Assembly: GCA_943788505.1 (NCBI GenBank)
Contig: CALSQR010000002.1
Location: forward strand, 1,180,161 to 1,244,160
Reading direction: 5' to 3'
Source: an uncultured bacterium
GTDB taxonomy: Bacteria > Bacteroidota > Rhodothermia > Rhodothermales > UBA10348
Length of the DNA: 64,000 nt
The notes beneath the pieces are model-generated. The model saw only the letters and a program-made list of their open reading frames with translations, was not told the DNA's origin and did not search any database. Positions 25,724-33,601 of this stretch are shown in pieces. The stretch's first letter is position 1, and every line of letters starts with the position of its first letter. The translations under genes were made by a program, and so were the position numbers.

Positions 25724-26407
25724 ATGAAGACAACTAATCCTCTAAGCCGACTTTTTGGCCCCAATCCGTTCAGCTTGCTCAAAAGCCATATGCGTGTGGT
25801 TATCGCCTGTGCAAGCAAGATGTCCGGCTTGTTTGAAGCAGTAATGGCCAACGACTCGGCCGTCGTCGAGAGGATTCAGAAAGAGATCTTCGCCTTGGAG
25901 GCTGAAGCCGACGCCATCAAGAAAGATGTTCGCAAGCATCTTCCGCGGACAATTCTGCTCCCCGTCAACCGGAGCGATTTGATCGACTTGCTCAATATGC
26001 AGGATAAGATTGCCAACACGACGCAAGACATTGCCGGTCTTGTGGTAGAGCGTCATATGGATGTCCCTGCGGGCATTCGTGCGGACTTGATGCCTTTCGT
26101 GGATGATTGCCTCAGGGTCTGCCATCAGGCTGCAACCATCATCGAAGAGCTTGACGAACTCCTGGAAACTGGATTTTCGGGTCCTGAAGCAAAGTCTGTC
26201 TCTGACATGATCGACCAATTAAATCTGATGGAAGACACATCAGATGAATCCGGTATGGCCATCTTAAGGGCCCTGTTCAAGTACGAAGACGAGCTTAATC
26301 CTGTATCGGTGATGTTCTGGTATCGCCTTATCGAATGGATCGGTGATACGGCAGACCACGCAGAGGCCGTCGGTGAACGCCTTCTGCTCATGATCGACAA
26401 CCGCTGA
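25724..26407 (+). CDS. TIGR00153/DUF47 PhoU-like protein
   Basis: 227 residues, all-helical and soluble, with the PhoU-like wording: VERIQKEIFALEAEADAIKK, VRKHLPRTILLPVNRSDLIDLLNMQD, IANTTQDIAG. It lies 31 bases upstream of a PiT phosphate transporter, the standard pairing in which the DUF47 protein is thought to modulate PiT uptake. Conserved acidic/helical motifs (ExEAD, NRxDxxxLL, IANTTxD) match metal-binding PhoU-like helices. An AGAAGG sequence about 20 bases before the ATG is a weak ribosome site. Confidence 0.93.
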   Translation: MKTTNPLSRLFGPNPFSLLKSHMRVVIACASKMSGLFEAVMANDSAVVERIQKEIFALEAEADAIKKDVRKHLPRTILLPVNRSDLIDLLNMQDKIANTTQDIAGLVVERHMDVPAGIRADLMPFVDDCLRVCHQAATIIEELDELLETGFSGPEAKSVSDMIDQLNLMEDTSDESGMAILRALFKYEDELNPVSVMFWYRLIEWIGDTADHAEAVGERLLLMIDNR

Positions 26408-26438
26408 TTCCCACGCATTTTCAATTTTCCCAACCCAC

Positions 26439-27704
26439 ATGGAAATCATTGTAACCTACGGACCCTGGTTCATAGGACTCGCCCTTCTTGCCGGACTCTA
26501 CATGACCTGGGGCGTTGGTGCCAACGACCTTGCGAATGCAATGGGGACGTCCGTTGGAGCAGGAGCTCTTTCGGTTAAGCAGGCTATCGTTATTGCAGCT
26601 GTTTTTGAGTTTGCCGGTGCTGTTCTCGCTGGCGGAAGTGTAACTAGCACAATCCGGAAGGGAATCATCGACCCGTCTGGTCTGGAAGCTAATCCAGAGT
26701 ATCTCGTGTACGGAATGCTTGCGGCCCTGCTTTCGGCGGGATTTTGGCTAATGATAGCCTCCTCAAAAGGATGGCCTGTCTCGACAACCCACTCGATCAT
26801 TGGAGCTCTCGTAGGCTTCGGTATTGTGGGCATCGGGGTGTCTAGCGTGCAGTGGGGTCAGATTGGCTCCATCGTGGCAAGCTGGATTATTTCGCCGCTT
26901 GTTGGGGGTACGTTGGCCTTTGGCCTAATGCATTCTATTCGGGCCCTGATTTTGAACAAAGAAGACCCGTTTGAGGCTGCCCGGAAATGGGGTCCGTATT
27001 ACATCTTCTTGGTTGGTTTTATTATCGCGTTGGTAACGATTACTAAAGGGTTGAAGCACCTAGACATTACGATTTCTTCCTTCAACGCACTTCTATTGTC
27101 TATCGGCGTTGGGGTCCTGACTGCGCTTGTTGGGGGGACTATGCTGCGCCGTGCAAAACGTGATTTGGAAGCTGAAAAAGACTTCCGTTTTGCCTCCGTT
27201 GAGAAGGTTTTTGCCCCTATGATGATCTTCACGGCATGCGCCATGGCGTTTGCTCATGGTTCAAACGATGTGGCCAATGGAATCGGACCACTCGCAGCCA
27301 TCGTGAGCATTGTTGGAAGCGGCGGAGAGATCCTCCAGGAATCAGCGCTCCCGATTTGGGTGCTTCTGGTTGGGGGATTAGGCATCGTGATCGGTTTGGT
27401 CACGATGGGCTACCGGGTGATGCTCACGGTCGGCGAAAAGATTACTGAATTGACGCCCACGAGAGGATTTTGCGCAGAGCTGGCCGCGGCTTCCACGGTC
27501 GTATTGGCTTCTGGGACAGGCCTTCCAGTATCCACCACGCATATTCTCGTTGGCGCTGTCATGGGTGTTGGTCTTTCGCGAGGAGTCGGGGCGTTGGACC
27601 TGAAGATGATTGGACGAATTGTAACATCTTGGATTATCACGTTGCCCGTCGCTGGTCTTGTCGCCGCCATCCTGTTTTTCGTCTTCCGGGCCATCTTTGG
27701 GTGA
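26439..27704 (+). CDS. PiT-family inorganic phosphate transporter
   Basis: 421 residues with about ten helices. The two inverted PiT signatures are present: GANDLANAMGTSVGA near the start and AHGSNDVANGIGP in the second half, plus VSTTHSIIGALVG and VSTTHILVGAVMG. It is a low-affinity Pi (metal-phosphate):cation symporter. It forms an operon with the DUF47 gene. Its stop is 43 bases from the convergent zinc-ribbon gene. Confidence 0.95.
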   Translation: MEIIVTYGPWFIGLALLAGLYMTWGVGANDLANAMGTSVGAGALSVKQAIVIAAVFEFAGAVLAGGSVTSTIRKGIIDPSGLEANPEYLVYGMLAALLSAGFWLMIASSKGWPVSTTHSIIGALVGFGIVGIGVSSVQWGQIGSIVASWIISPLVGGTLAFGLMHSIRALILNKEDPFEAARKWGPYYIFLVGFIIALVTITKGLKHLDITISSFNALLLSIGVGVLTALVGGTMLRRAKRDLEAEKDFRFASVEKVFAPMMIFTACAMAFAHGSNDVANGIGPLAAIVSIVGSGGEILQESALPIWVLLVGGLGIVIGLVTMGYRVMLTVGEKITELTPTRGFCAELAAASTVVLASGTGLPVSTTHILVGAVMGVGLSRGVGALDLKMIGRIVTSWIITLPVAGLVAAILFFVFRAIFG

Positions 27705-27747
27705 TCAGCCCCTTGGCGAGTTGTTCGGGTTGCGAGACTCAACCGGA

Positions 27748-27960
27748 TCAACTGTCGATAAGGAAATCCAAGACGTTGCCCAAGGTGCGTGTTGTGCCGC
27801 GATAGAACTCGGTAAAGCCGCATCGTGCGCAGATAATGGCCGTGAACTTCCGATTCTGTATGTCAAAGAATCGGGAGATGCCGTTTCCGGTCGTGCGAAT
27901 CACGTCCGTTTCGAATTCGGTATGGTTACATTTGGTGCATTCCCACTTACTGTTCGGCAT
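27748..27960 (-). CDS. Small zinc-ribbon protein (DUF2082-like)
   Basis: 70 residues. Zinc knuckles WECTKC (Cys8, Cys11) and ICARCG (Cys44, Cys47) are separated by a 32-residue loop containing RTTGNGISRFFDIQN, matching the small nucleic-acid-binding zinc-ribbon family. No signal peptide. It is convergent with the PiT gene and divergent from the GH18-like gene (40 bases between starts). Function unknown. Confidence 0.85.
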   Translation of the reverse strand: MPNSKWECTKCNHTEFETDVIRTTGNGISRFFDIQNRKFTAIICARCGFTEFYRGTTRTLGNVLDFLIDS

Positions 27961-28000
27961 GATGTCCTCTATTTCTTTTTGTATTCGTACGGGTCGCTTG

Positions 28001-29044
28001 ATGTGGCGTTTCGCTCTGCTGTTTCTGCTTGCCTACCCAACTCTCGCTCAGGAAGTAATCGTCTACGGCGGTAGCGGCAAAGGTAGGGGGGCTGACAGTT
28101 TTCTGGAACGTGCAAATCACATTGATGTGATATCACCACAGGTATATGCGGTGGACTCGTTGGGAAACGTCCGCGGTGGAGTTCCGGAACGGCTTCTGAA
28201 TGAAGCAAAGCAGACGGGGACGCATCTTATGCCACTGATCATGAATCCTGGGTTCAACCAGGAGATCATGCATGGTTTGCTAAACAACTTTGATGCGCAA
28301 CGCAAGGTCGTCGACTTCATGGTCGAAGAAGGACAGAACTTTGGCTATTGGGGATGGCAGTTCGATTTTGAAAACATCGACCACACGTATAAAGACCGGT
28401 TCACAGACTTCTTCCGCATGGCGGCATCGGCGCTGCACGAAGCCGGAATGACGGCGTCTGTTGCTGTGGTTCCTACGAATGACCAGTCTGAAGACAGTGG
28501 GTTTTCTCGTTACATGCAGGAGAATTGGCGGGGCAATTTTGATATGGCGGCCATCGCCGAAGCCGGGGATTTCATTTCCCTGATGACCTACGCTGTGCAT
28601 GGAGGTCCAACAGCTCCCGGTCCGATCGCTGGTCTTCCATGGGTACGGGAGATGCTTCAATATGCACTTGATCAAGGCGTTCCGGCCGAAAAAATCTCAT
28701 TAGGCCTTCCTTTTTACTCAGGCTATTGGTACCCGGACTGTTTTGGCGATGGGAGCGTCAAAGTCCGAGGTCGGGAAGTCAGTTATGCGCTCGCTGATTC
28801 TGTATTGACGGCTGGAGGAGCTGATCGAACGTGGTTACCAGAGCAAGGAGTGACCTACGGGTTCTGGCAGCACTTTGGAGTCTTTCGATGGGTATTTCTC
28901 GAAGATGCCCGCTCCATGACAGAACGATTGAAGCTGTTTGATGAGTTTCCAGGCTTGCGTGGCGCTTCAATCTGGGTGCTGGGAACGGAGGATCCAGCCG
29001 TTTGGCCGCTTCTGGATGCGCGATTCCACGAGGGCGATCGGTAA
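28001..29044 (+). CDS. Glycoside hydrolase family 18-like secreted protein
   Basis: 347 residues from the ATG at 28001, giving a clean signal peptide MWRFALLFLLAYPTLAQ. The catalytic strand reads GWQFDFENID, with Asp122 and Glu124 as the DxE of the GH18 DxxDxDxE motif; its first Asp is replaced. Other barrel strands: DVISPQVYAV, TASVAVVP, FISLMTYAVHGG, KISLGLPFYSGYW and ASIWVLG, all as in chitinase-like or spore-germination-type GH18 enzymes. Likely hydrolysis of a GlcNAc-containing glycan, with the acid Glu retained. A longer frame from 27836 would overlap the divergent zinc-ribbon gene. Confidence 0.85.
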   Translation: MWRFALLFLLAYPTLAQEVIVYGGSGKGRGADSFLERANHIDVISPQVYAVDSLGNVRGGVPERLLNEAKQTGTHLMPLIMNPGFNQEIMHGLLNNFDAQRKVVDFMVEEGQNFGYWGWQFDFENIDHTYKDRFTDFFRMAASALHEAGMTASVAVVPTNDQSEDSGFSRYMQENWRGNFDMAAIAEAGDFISLMTYAVHGGPTAPGPIAGLPWVREMLQYALDQGVPAEKISLGLPFYSGYWYPDCFGDGSVKVRGREVSYALADSVLTAGGADRTWLPEQGVTYGFWQHFGVFRWVFLEDARSMTERLKLFDEFPGLRGASIWVLGTEDPAVWPLLDARFHEGDR

Positions 29045-29105
29045 TTTCTAGGCGCCGCGCCGGTCAGCGTGCTGCGCTGCTCTTGCTGGCACGCCGCCTG
29101 CTGCG

Positions 29106-30065
29106 TCAGATGCCCTCTAGCCAGGTTAGCGCTCGACCTTCGACGTAGGTGGGTCGGAATCCTGGAATCGTGTGCTGTAAGAAGCCGACGTGTCCACCTG
29201 TGTTGGTCATCTCCAAGTGGAAGTGAGGATGGTTTTCTGCGATCGAAGAAGGAAAGCACGAAGGCGAGAAGAACGGATCGTCTAACGAGGTCAACAACAA
29301 CGTTGGGCGGGCGATGCCATCCAGATATCCGATGCTGCTGCACTCGGCCCAGTAATGTTCGGCATCTCGGAATCCGTGTAACGGGGCCGTGTACCGATCG
29401 TCGAAATCCTTGAAAGATCTAATCTCGTCGTAGCCGTCAAGCGACACCAGATCCGGAAATATCTCTGTTTTTACTCGCACTTTCTCACGAAGTAAGCGCA
29501 GAAAATTCCACATATAAAGCCGGTTTTCCTCGGAGGCTAGGACTTTCGAACTGCCTTTCAGGTCGCATGGAACGCTTACGGCCATGGCACGCTCGATCCG
29601 CGCATCAACTCCCTGCTCGCCCATGTATTTGAGCAGCTGATTGCCTCCCAGACTGAATCCGATGGCGACCACGTGGTCATGTGATGCCAGAACGTGGTCT
29701 AATACTGGTTCCAGGTCGGCGGTAGCCCCACTATGATAGGAACCGGGTGTTCGGTTCGTTTCGCCTGAACAACCACGGAAGTTCACCGCGGTGACATCCC
29801 ATCCATTAGCATGAAGGACTCGAGCTAAAGCTCTCATATAAGGCCGCTGAGTTGACCCTTCGAGACCATGAAGGAGAATCGCCGCGCGTTGGAATCCGCC
29901 TGAAAGCTCATCAAGGTCCAGGAAGTCCCCATCAGGCGTCGTAATGCGAAGACGGACATAGCCCGGATCTCTTGCATGTCCGATCTTTCCGGCCATGATA
30001 GTGTGCACGTGCGGATTCCTGAGAAGCAGAGGGGCTGAATACGATGAGCGCGGGAGGATGGGCAT
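29106..30065 (-). CDS. YheT-family alpha/beta hydrolase
   Basis: 319 residues. The family's N-terminal RNPHVHTI (16-23) is present, then LLHGLEGS, NFRGCSG, the nucleophile elbow GFSLGGN with Ser138, the acid in TSLDDPFF and the base in GGHVGF. It is a cytoplasmic esterase/lipase-like protein of unknown substrate (E. coli YheT). Third gene of a minus-strand set: peroxiredoxin (31795), FAD oxidoreductase (31249), YheT, with gaps of 3 and 8 bases, so probably cotranscribed. Confidence 0.92.
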   Translation of the reverse strand: MPILPRSSYSAPLLLRNPHVHTIMAGKIGHARDPGYVRLRITTPDGDFLDLDELSGGFQRAAILLHGLEGSTQRPYMRALARVLHANGWDVTAVNFRGCSGETNRTPGSYHSGATADLEPVLDHVLASHDHVVAIGFSLGGNQLLKYMGEQGVDARIERAMAVSVPCDLKGSSKVLASEENRLYMWNFLRLLREKVRVKTEIFPDLVSLDGYDEIRSFKDFDDRYTAPLHGFRDAEHYWAECSSIGYLDGIARPTLLLTSLDDPFFSPSCFPSSIAENHPHFHLEMTNTGGHVGFLQHTIPGFRPTYVEGRALTWLEGI

Positions 30066-30073
30066 GCTTTGGA

Positions 30074-31249
30074 TTAGTCGCTACAACGGGCAGCTTCAGA
30101 TTTGGGCGCACTGGGGGTTCGCCAGACAAACCGAGACAACCAAGGGTTGTTACTGCCATCAATGCGATCGGCAATTAATGCACCAAGAATGGGTGCCATT
30201 TTGAATCCATGTCCGCTTCCACCAACAGCGACGGTCAGTCCTTCGATTTTCGGATGGTGATCGATCCAGTAGTCGCCATCGATAGAGTCTGCGTAGAGGC
30301 AAAGCCGCGTATATACGACAGGCGCATCGGCAAGCTCTGGCAACACGGACCTCAAAAAAGTGCGGAGTTCAGTTTCGATCGATGCAGGAATGCTTCTCTC
30401 GCCCTTGATGGGGTCTGTAGGAAGCCCATCCGAATGGCGGCCAATTTTGACGACTTTTCCAGAAGGGTGTAGCGGGAAGCCGTACCAGCCCGTGCGCGCA
30501 ATGTCAGCGGTGAATGTCACGAATTCGGGCGAAGAAAAAAGATCAGGATTGGTTGGTCGAAGATGAAAAACAGGATGTCCAGTTGATCGGATAACTGCGT
30601 CCATCTCCGGCAGAAGGGTGCCAATCCACGCTCCGCAGGCAAGGAGTATTTGCGATGCATGCATTATCCGTCCATCAGCCGTCCGTAGTCCGGTGGCTCG
30701 ACCAGCTTCAACAATCAGCGATGCCGCCCCGTCGTTTTTGATCATCACTCCTTCGCGTCGGCACACCTCAATTAGTTCTCCGACGAGGGCGCCACTTTCA
30801 ACCCAGCCGCCGCGCCGGTGGAAAAAGCCGTCCGTGAATCGTCCTGTCTTCCACGCTGGAAACCGGCGCGCTATCTCCTCGCTTCGCAATCGTTCAGGCT
30901 GATGGCCGCGCTTCCAAAGTGTTTGCCATGAATCATACTCGAACCCCCCCGGCTGCATGTCATCCATAGCCAGCATCGCGACGCCAGTTTCATGGTAGAA
31001 GGGCCTCGAAAGCGTTTGATTCCATTCGTCGAACCCGTTCATGGCTTGTTCTGCCATTTCCATATACAACTCATCCTCTCCATACTCCATGCGAACAACT
31101 TTGGAGATGTCCTTGGAGGCTGCAAGAGGATGAGGTACGGGTCCTTGGTCGAGAAGGGTGACGCTGTACCCTCGTCGGCGCAGTTCAAGAGCCGAGGTAA
31201 TGCCAAAAATGCCGGCTCCAACAATCAGAATGTCAGGAGCCGCCGACAT
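30074..31249 (-). CDS. FAD-dependent oxidoreductase, sarcosine-oxidase/DAO family
   Basis: 391 residues. The N-terminal dinucleotide motif is GAGIFG at 11-16 with the ADP-ribose-binding ...LLDQGP following. The sequence shows SKDISKVVRMEYGEDELY, HETGVAML and a C-terminal VAVGGSGHGFKMAP, the flavin-binding end of monomeric sarcosine oxidase/N-methyl amino-acid oxidase-like proteins (in which a cysteine here would link FAD covalently; none is evident). The reaction would oxidise a secondary amine to imine and H2O2. The adjacent peroxiredoxin gene (3-base gap) fits peroxide disposal, which is inference. Confidence 0.87.
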   Translation of the reverse strand: MSAAPDILIVGAGIFGITSALELRRRGYSVTLLDQGPVPHPLAASKDISKVVRMEYGEDELYMEMAEQAMNGFDEWNQTLSRPFYHETGVAMLAMDDMQPGGFEYDSWQTLWKRGHQPERLRSEEIARRFPAWKTGRFTDGFFHRRGGWVESGALVGELIEVCRREGVMIKNDGAASLIVEAGRATGLRTADGRIMHASQILLACGAWIGTLLPEMDAVIRSTGHPVFHLRPTNPDLFSSPEFVTFTADIARTGWYGFPLHPSGKVVKIGRHSDGLPTDPIKGERSIPASIETELRTFLRSVLPELADAPVVYTRLCLYADSIDGDYWIDHHPKIEGLTVAVGGSGHGFKMAPILGALIADRIDGSNNPWLSRFVWRTPSAPKSEAARCSD

Positions 31250-31252
31250 GGA

Positions 31253-31795
31253 TTATTTAGCTTGCAGTCGGGCAAGGGTGGTCAAGACTTCTTCGCTGTG
31301 CGGAGTCGGTTTGACGCCGAGGAAAACTTCTGCGACGAAGCCTGCTGGGTTGATCACGAAGGTGTTACGCGCAGAAATCTTAGCGTCCGCCAATCCTCGA
31401 ACCGAACCGTACATATCTGAGACATCAGCTTCCGTGTCGGCCAGTAGCTTGAACGTTAGGCTTTCTTCTTCGCAGAAGGAGGCATGTGAATCAACATCAT
31501 CGACACTAACACCCAAAATGACGGCATTGCGTTCAATGTATTGCTCCATGTCCCGCTGGAAACCACGAGCCTGAATCGTGCAGCCGCTTGTAAAGTCCTT
31601 AGGGTAGAAATAGAGCACGACCCACTGGCCCTTGTACATAGACAGAGTGACTTCCGTGCCTTCATTCGAGACGAGGGTGAAATCGGGGGCTACGTCACCA
31701 ACAGCTGGTGGATCATCATGGTTGTTGAAGGCTGCCCAAACAAGGACGCCAAGAACCAGAACGAGTGCGAGGGATATCTTTTTAAACAATTTCAT
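31253..31795 (-). CDS. Membrane-anchored or exported peroxiredoxin (Bcp/PrxQ-like)
   Basis: 180 residues from the ATG at 31795; a longer frame (31894) is not favoured. Residues about 7-23 form a hydrophobic signal or anchor. The thioredoxin-fold core has APDFTLVSNEG, LYFYPKDFTSGCT with peroxidatic Cys72 and Thr69, and a later Cys in SHASFCEEE. The Cys five residues on, typical of PrxQ resolution, is replaced by Gln/Ala, so resolution must use another Cys or a partner. It reduces peroxides in the envelope. Operon with a FAD oxidase and YheT. Confidence 0.9.
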   Translation of the reverse strand: MKLFKKISLALVLVLGVLVWAAFNNHDDPPAVGDVAPDFTLVSNEGTEVTLSMYKGQWVVLYFYPKDFTSGCTIQARGFQRDMEQYIERNAVILGVSVDDVDSHASFCEEESLTFKLLADTEADVSDMYGSVRGLADAKISARNTFVINPAGFVAEVFLGVKPTPHSEEVLTTLARLQAK

Positions 31796-31890
31796 CTCAA
31801 TAGGAGGATGGGAAAGTGGGTGGTTCTGGACGCTGAGTACCTTATCCCCCCCTATCTGTTTCACTTTTTTCTTTGGGTTCTGGGCGTGTT

Positions 31891-32214
31891 TCAACCTTGC
31901 CAGACGCCAAAACCCTTGCTTCTCAGCCTGTTCGCTAGATATTCTTCGAGTTCAACGGCATCCTTGCGGGTAGGAATAGGGTTGTATTGCTCTGAAAGCT
32001 CAGGCCGGAGATGCAGTCCGAATTTGCGCGCATATCGGTTGGATTTGTAACCCTGCTTGTGCTGGTCAAAGCGTTGATCTGGCGTTCGAGTGGAGCTTCC
32101 GACATAGAAACATGTGGCTCCAGCGGACATATTTGGATTGGCCTTTCGGAAACGTCCGATTTGCCTGACGGCGGGGTCGAGTTCAATTACATAGACGAAG
32201 AAGCGACTCCTCAT
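31891..32214 (-). CDS. GIY-YIG-like nuclease-domain protein
   Basis: 107 residues. The pattern FVYVI...CFYVGSSTRTPDQRFDQHKQG corresponds to the GIY...YIG strands followed by the Arg of helix 1 (RFDQH), and DAVELEEYLANRLRSKGFGVWQG supplies a catalytic-type Glu and the final helix. It is a stand-alone domain without DNA-binding fusion, as in small GIY-YIG proteins of unknown role. Lies 95 bases upstream of the peroxiredoxin start on the same strand and divergent from the kinase remnant. Confidence 0.72.
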   Translation of the reverse strand: MRSRFFVYVIELDPAVRQIGRFRKANPNMSAGATCFYVGSSTRTPDQRFDQHKQGYKSNRYARKFGLHLRPELSEQYNPIPTRKDAVELEEYLANRLRSKGFGVWQG

Positions 32215-32304
32215 ACTGTCAATCCCTCGGTTTTCAGTAGATTATCTCCTTGAACACACGGGAGACCCTCGAAAAGAGTCTCGTCCGACAAATAGGTCAT
32301 TATC

Positions 32305-32823
32305 GTGGTCGGCACCACCATATCACATTACAAAGTTGAGTCCGAGCTCGGACAGGGAGGCATGGGCATTGTGTACCGTGCCAAGGATACGATGCTGGAG
32401 CGAACTGTTGCGCTCAAGTTTCTACCGCCCATGTTTAGCAAGGATGAGGACGCCAAGAAACGTTTCCTGCATGAGGCAAGGGCAGTATCTGCTCTTGACC
32501 ATCCCAATGTTGCTGTCGTGCACGAAATTGGTACCGGTGAATCCGGCGAGATGTTCATCGTTATGGCCTTTTATGAAGGGCAAACGCTTGAGGATATTAT
32601 TGCCGATGGCCCTGTGTCGCTGGAAGACACCGTTCGATAAGTCAAAGAGTCGGCACAGGGACTTGCATCAGCACATGGTAAAGGGATTATTCATCGTGAT
32701 ATAAAGCCCGGCAATATCATGATCACGGAGTCGGGTCTGTTAAAGATCTTGGACTTCGGCCTTGCCAAGGTATCCGACGTGACCATGACGATGGGGGCAA
32801 TGTCTCTTGGAACGCTTGCCTAC
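32305..32823 (+). pseudogene. Serine/threonine protein kinase remnant (nonsense plus truncation)
   Basis: GTG 32305 opens a Hanks-type kinase N-lobe: GQGGMGIVYRAKD (glycine loop), VALKFL (ATP Lys), RFLHEARAVSALDHPNVA. At 32638-32640 an in-frame TAA interrupts it. The same frame then continues with perfect kinase wording for 61 codons: HRDIKPGN (catalytic loop), ILDFGLAK (DFG) and LGTLAY, after which the usual MSPEQ block and C-lobe are missing. So one stop codon and a downstream truncation inactivate a PknB-like gene; the surviving ORF encodes only 111 residues. The truncation point at 32823 coincides with non-coding sequence. Not a functional kinase as it stands. Confidence 0.9.
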
Positions 32824-33048
32824 TCTCTTGCAAGCCACGTACCACAATGTGGCAAATCCACCTAAACTCCTCAAAACAGCCCCTAAACACAGTTGACACC
32901 CCTGCGCCGGTCATCTGATTGTGTTGGCAGCGAAACAGTTGTGCGCTGACAACACAACGAATCACATAATTCAACTTGCCATCATCATGTTGAAACGAGG
33001 TCGTCGTTCGGTACACTTACTAGTAGAGCTTTGCTTTCATCATAATCC
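32824..33048. other. Non-coding stretch after the kinase remnant, with imperfect inverted repeat
   Basis: About 225 bases without coding character. It contains arms GTGTTGGCAGCG (32921-32932) and CGCTGACAACAC (32944-32955), matching at 11 of 12 positions with an 11-base loop, flanked by GATT and AATC (32917, 32960). No transposase or repeat end was found, and it may be the scar of the event that truncated the kinase. Confidence 0.45.
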
Positions 33049-33579
33049 ATGTGCGGCATGATCATTCCAGACGAACGACCCCAGCGAATTGCAGTCGACG
33101 ACCGTATGCAACAAGGGTATGAGTACACGCTCATCGAGCCTGCGGGAGAAAACTTCGATCCAGCGTTCAAGCCTGAAGTCAGTCCGAAAGAAATGCTCGA
33201 GATGGGAGTCTTTGGAGGCAAATACATGACCGACTGCCGGGATGAGTTTCCGGACGATTGGTTCGAGCATGCGAGGCTAAGCCCACGAAAATCCGATCCA
33301 AAGATCAACTTCTTTGGCGTCGATGCCTCAAAGCCTCTTTCCTACTGGAAGGAGAAGGGGTGGATCTATCATGAGGATCCGAGGGGCTGGTTCCAGTGGT
33401 ATTGCCGCTACTGGATGGGACGCCGAACATTTGATGACGCCCGGCAGGTCAAGCGCTGGAAGGCTATGACCCGGCATATCGCCCAGCTGACAAAAAATTG
33501 TACGCCCGGAGAATGGCGCTGCCGCACGCGGCAGCGCCAGGCTCTCCTTCATTGGGCGTACGACTCACGAGTTATGTGA
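33049..33579 (+). CDS. Conserved uncharacterised protein (W/Y-rich, HxxQ-KxCxxG..CR-RQRQALLxWAYD type)
   Basis: 176 residues, soluble. I recognise the wording, not a function: EMGVFGGKYMTDCRDEFP, GWFQWYCRYWMGRR, VKRWKAMTRHIAQLTKNC, CRTRQRQALLHWAYDSR form a pattern I associate with small uncharacterised proteins found in diverse bacteria and some eukaryotes. The two cysteines in NCTPGEWRC could be structural or bind metal. The N-terminal MCGMI is not evidence for an SRAP peptidase since the rest does not match. The last 60 bases of coding sequence form an extended hairpin. Monocistronic, following the kinase remnant. Confidence 0.7.
   Translation: MCGMIIPDERPQRIAVDDRMQQGYEYTLIEPAGENFDPAFKPEVSPKEMLEMGVFGGKYMTDCRDEFPDDWFEHARLSPRKSDPKINFFGVDASKPLSYWKEKGWIYHEDPRGWFQWYCRYWMGRRTFDDARQVKRWKAMTRHIAQLTKNCTPGEWRCRTRQRQALLHWAYDSRVM
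33500..33561 (+). repeat. Three-tier inverted repeat inside the 3' end of the gene at 33049
   Basis: GTACGCCC/GGGCGTAC (33500-33507 with 33554-33561), GGAGA/TCTCC (33508-33512 with 33543-33547) and TGGCGCTGCCG/CGGCAGCGCCA (33514-33524 with 33529-33539) are nested. About 24 base pairs in 62 bases, all within coding sequence, ending 18 bases before the stop codon. No U-tract follows. Confidence 0.75.
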
Positions 33580-33601
33580 GCCTCAAGTCCGTGTGTTCAG
33601 A

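Noticed and set aside
33049..33579. SRAP/YedK (HMCES) peptidase because of the MCGM start
   Set aside because: Only the first residues match; the conserved Asn, Glu and His blocks of SRAP are absent and the rest fits another uncharacterised pattern.
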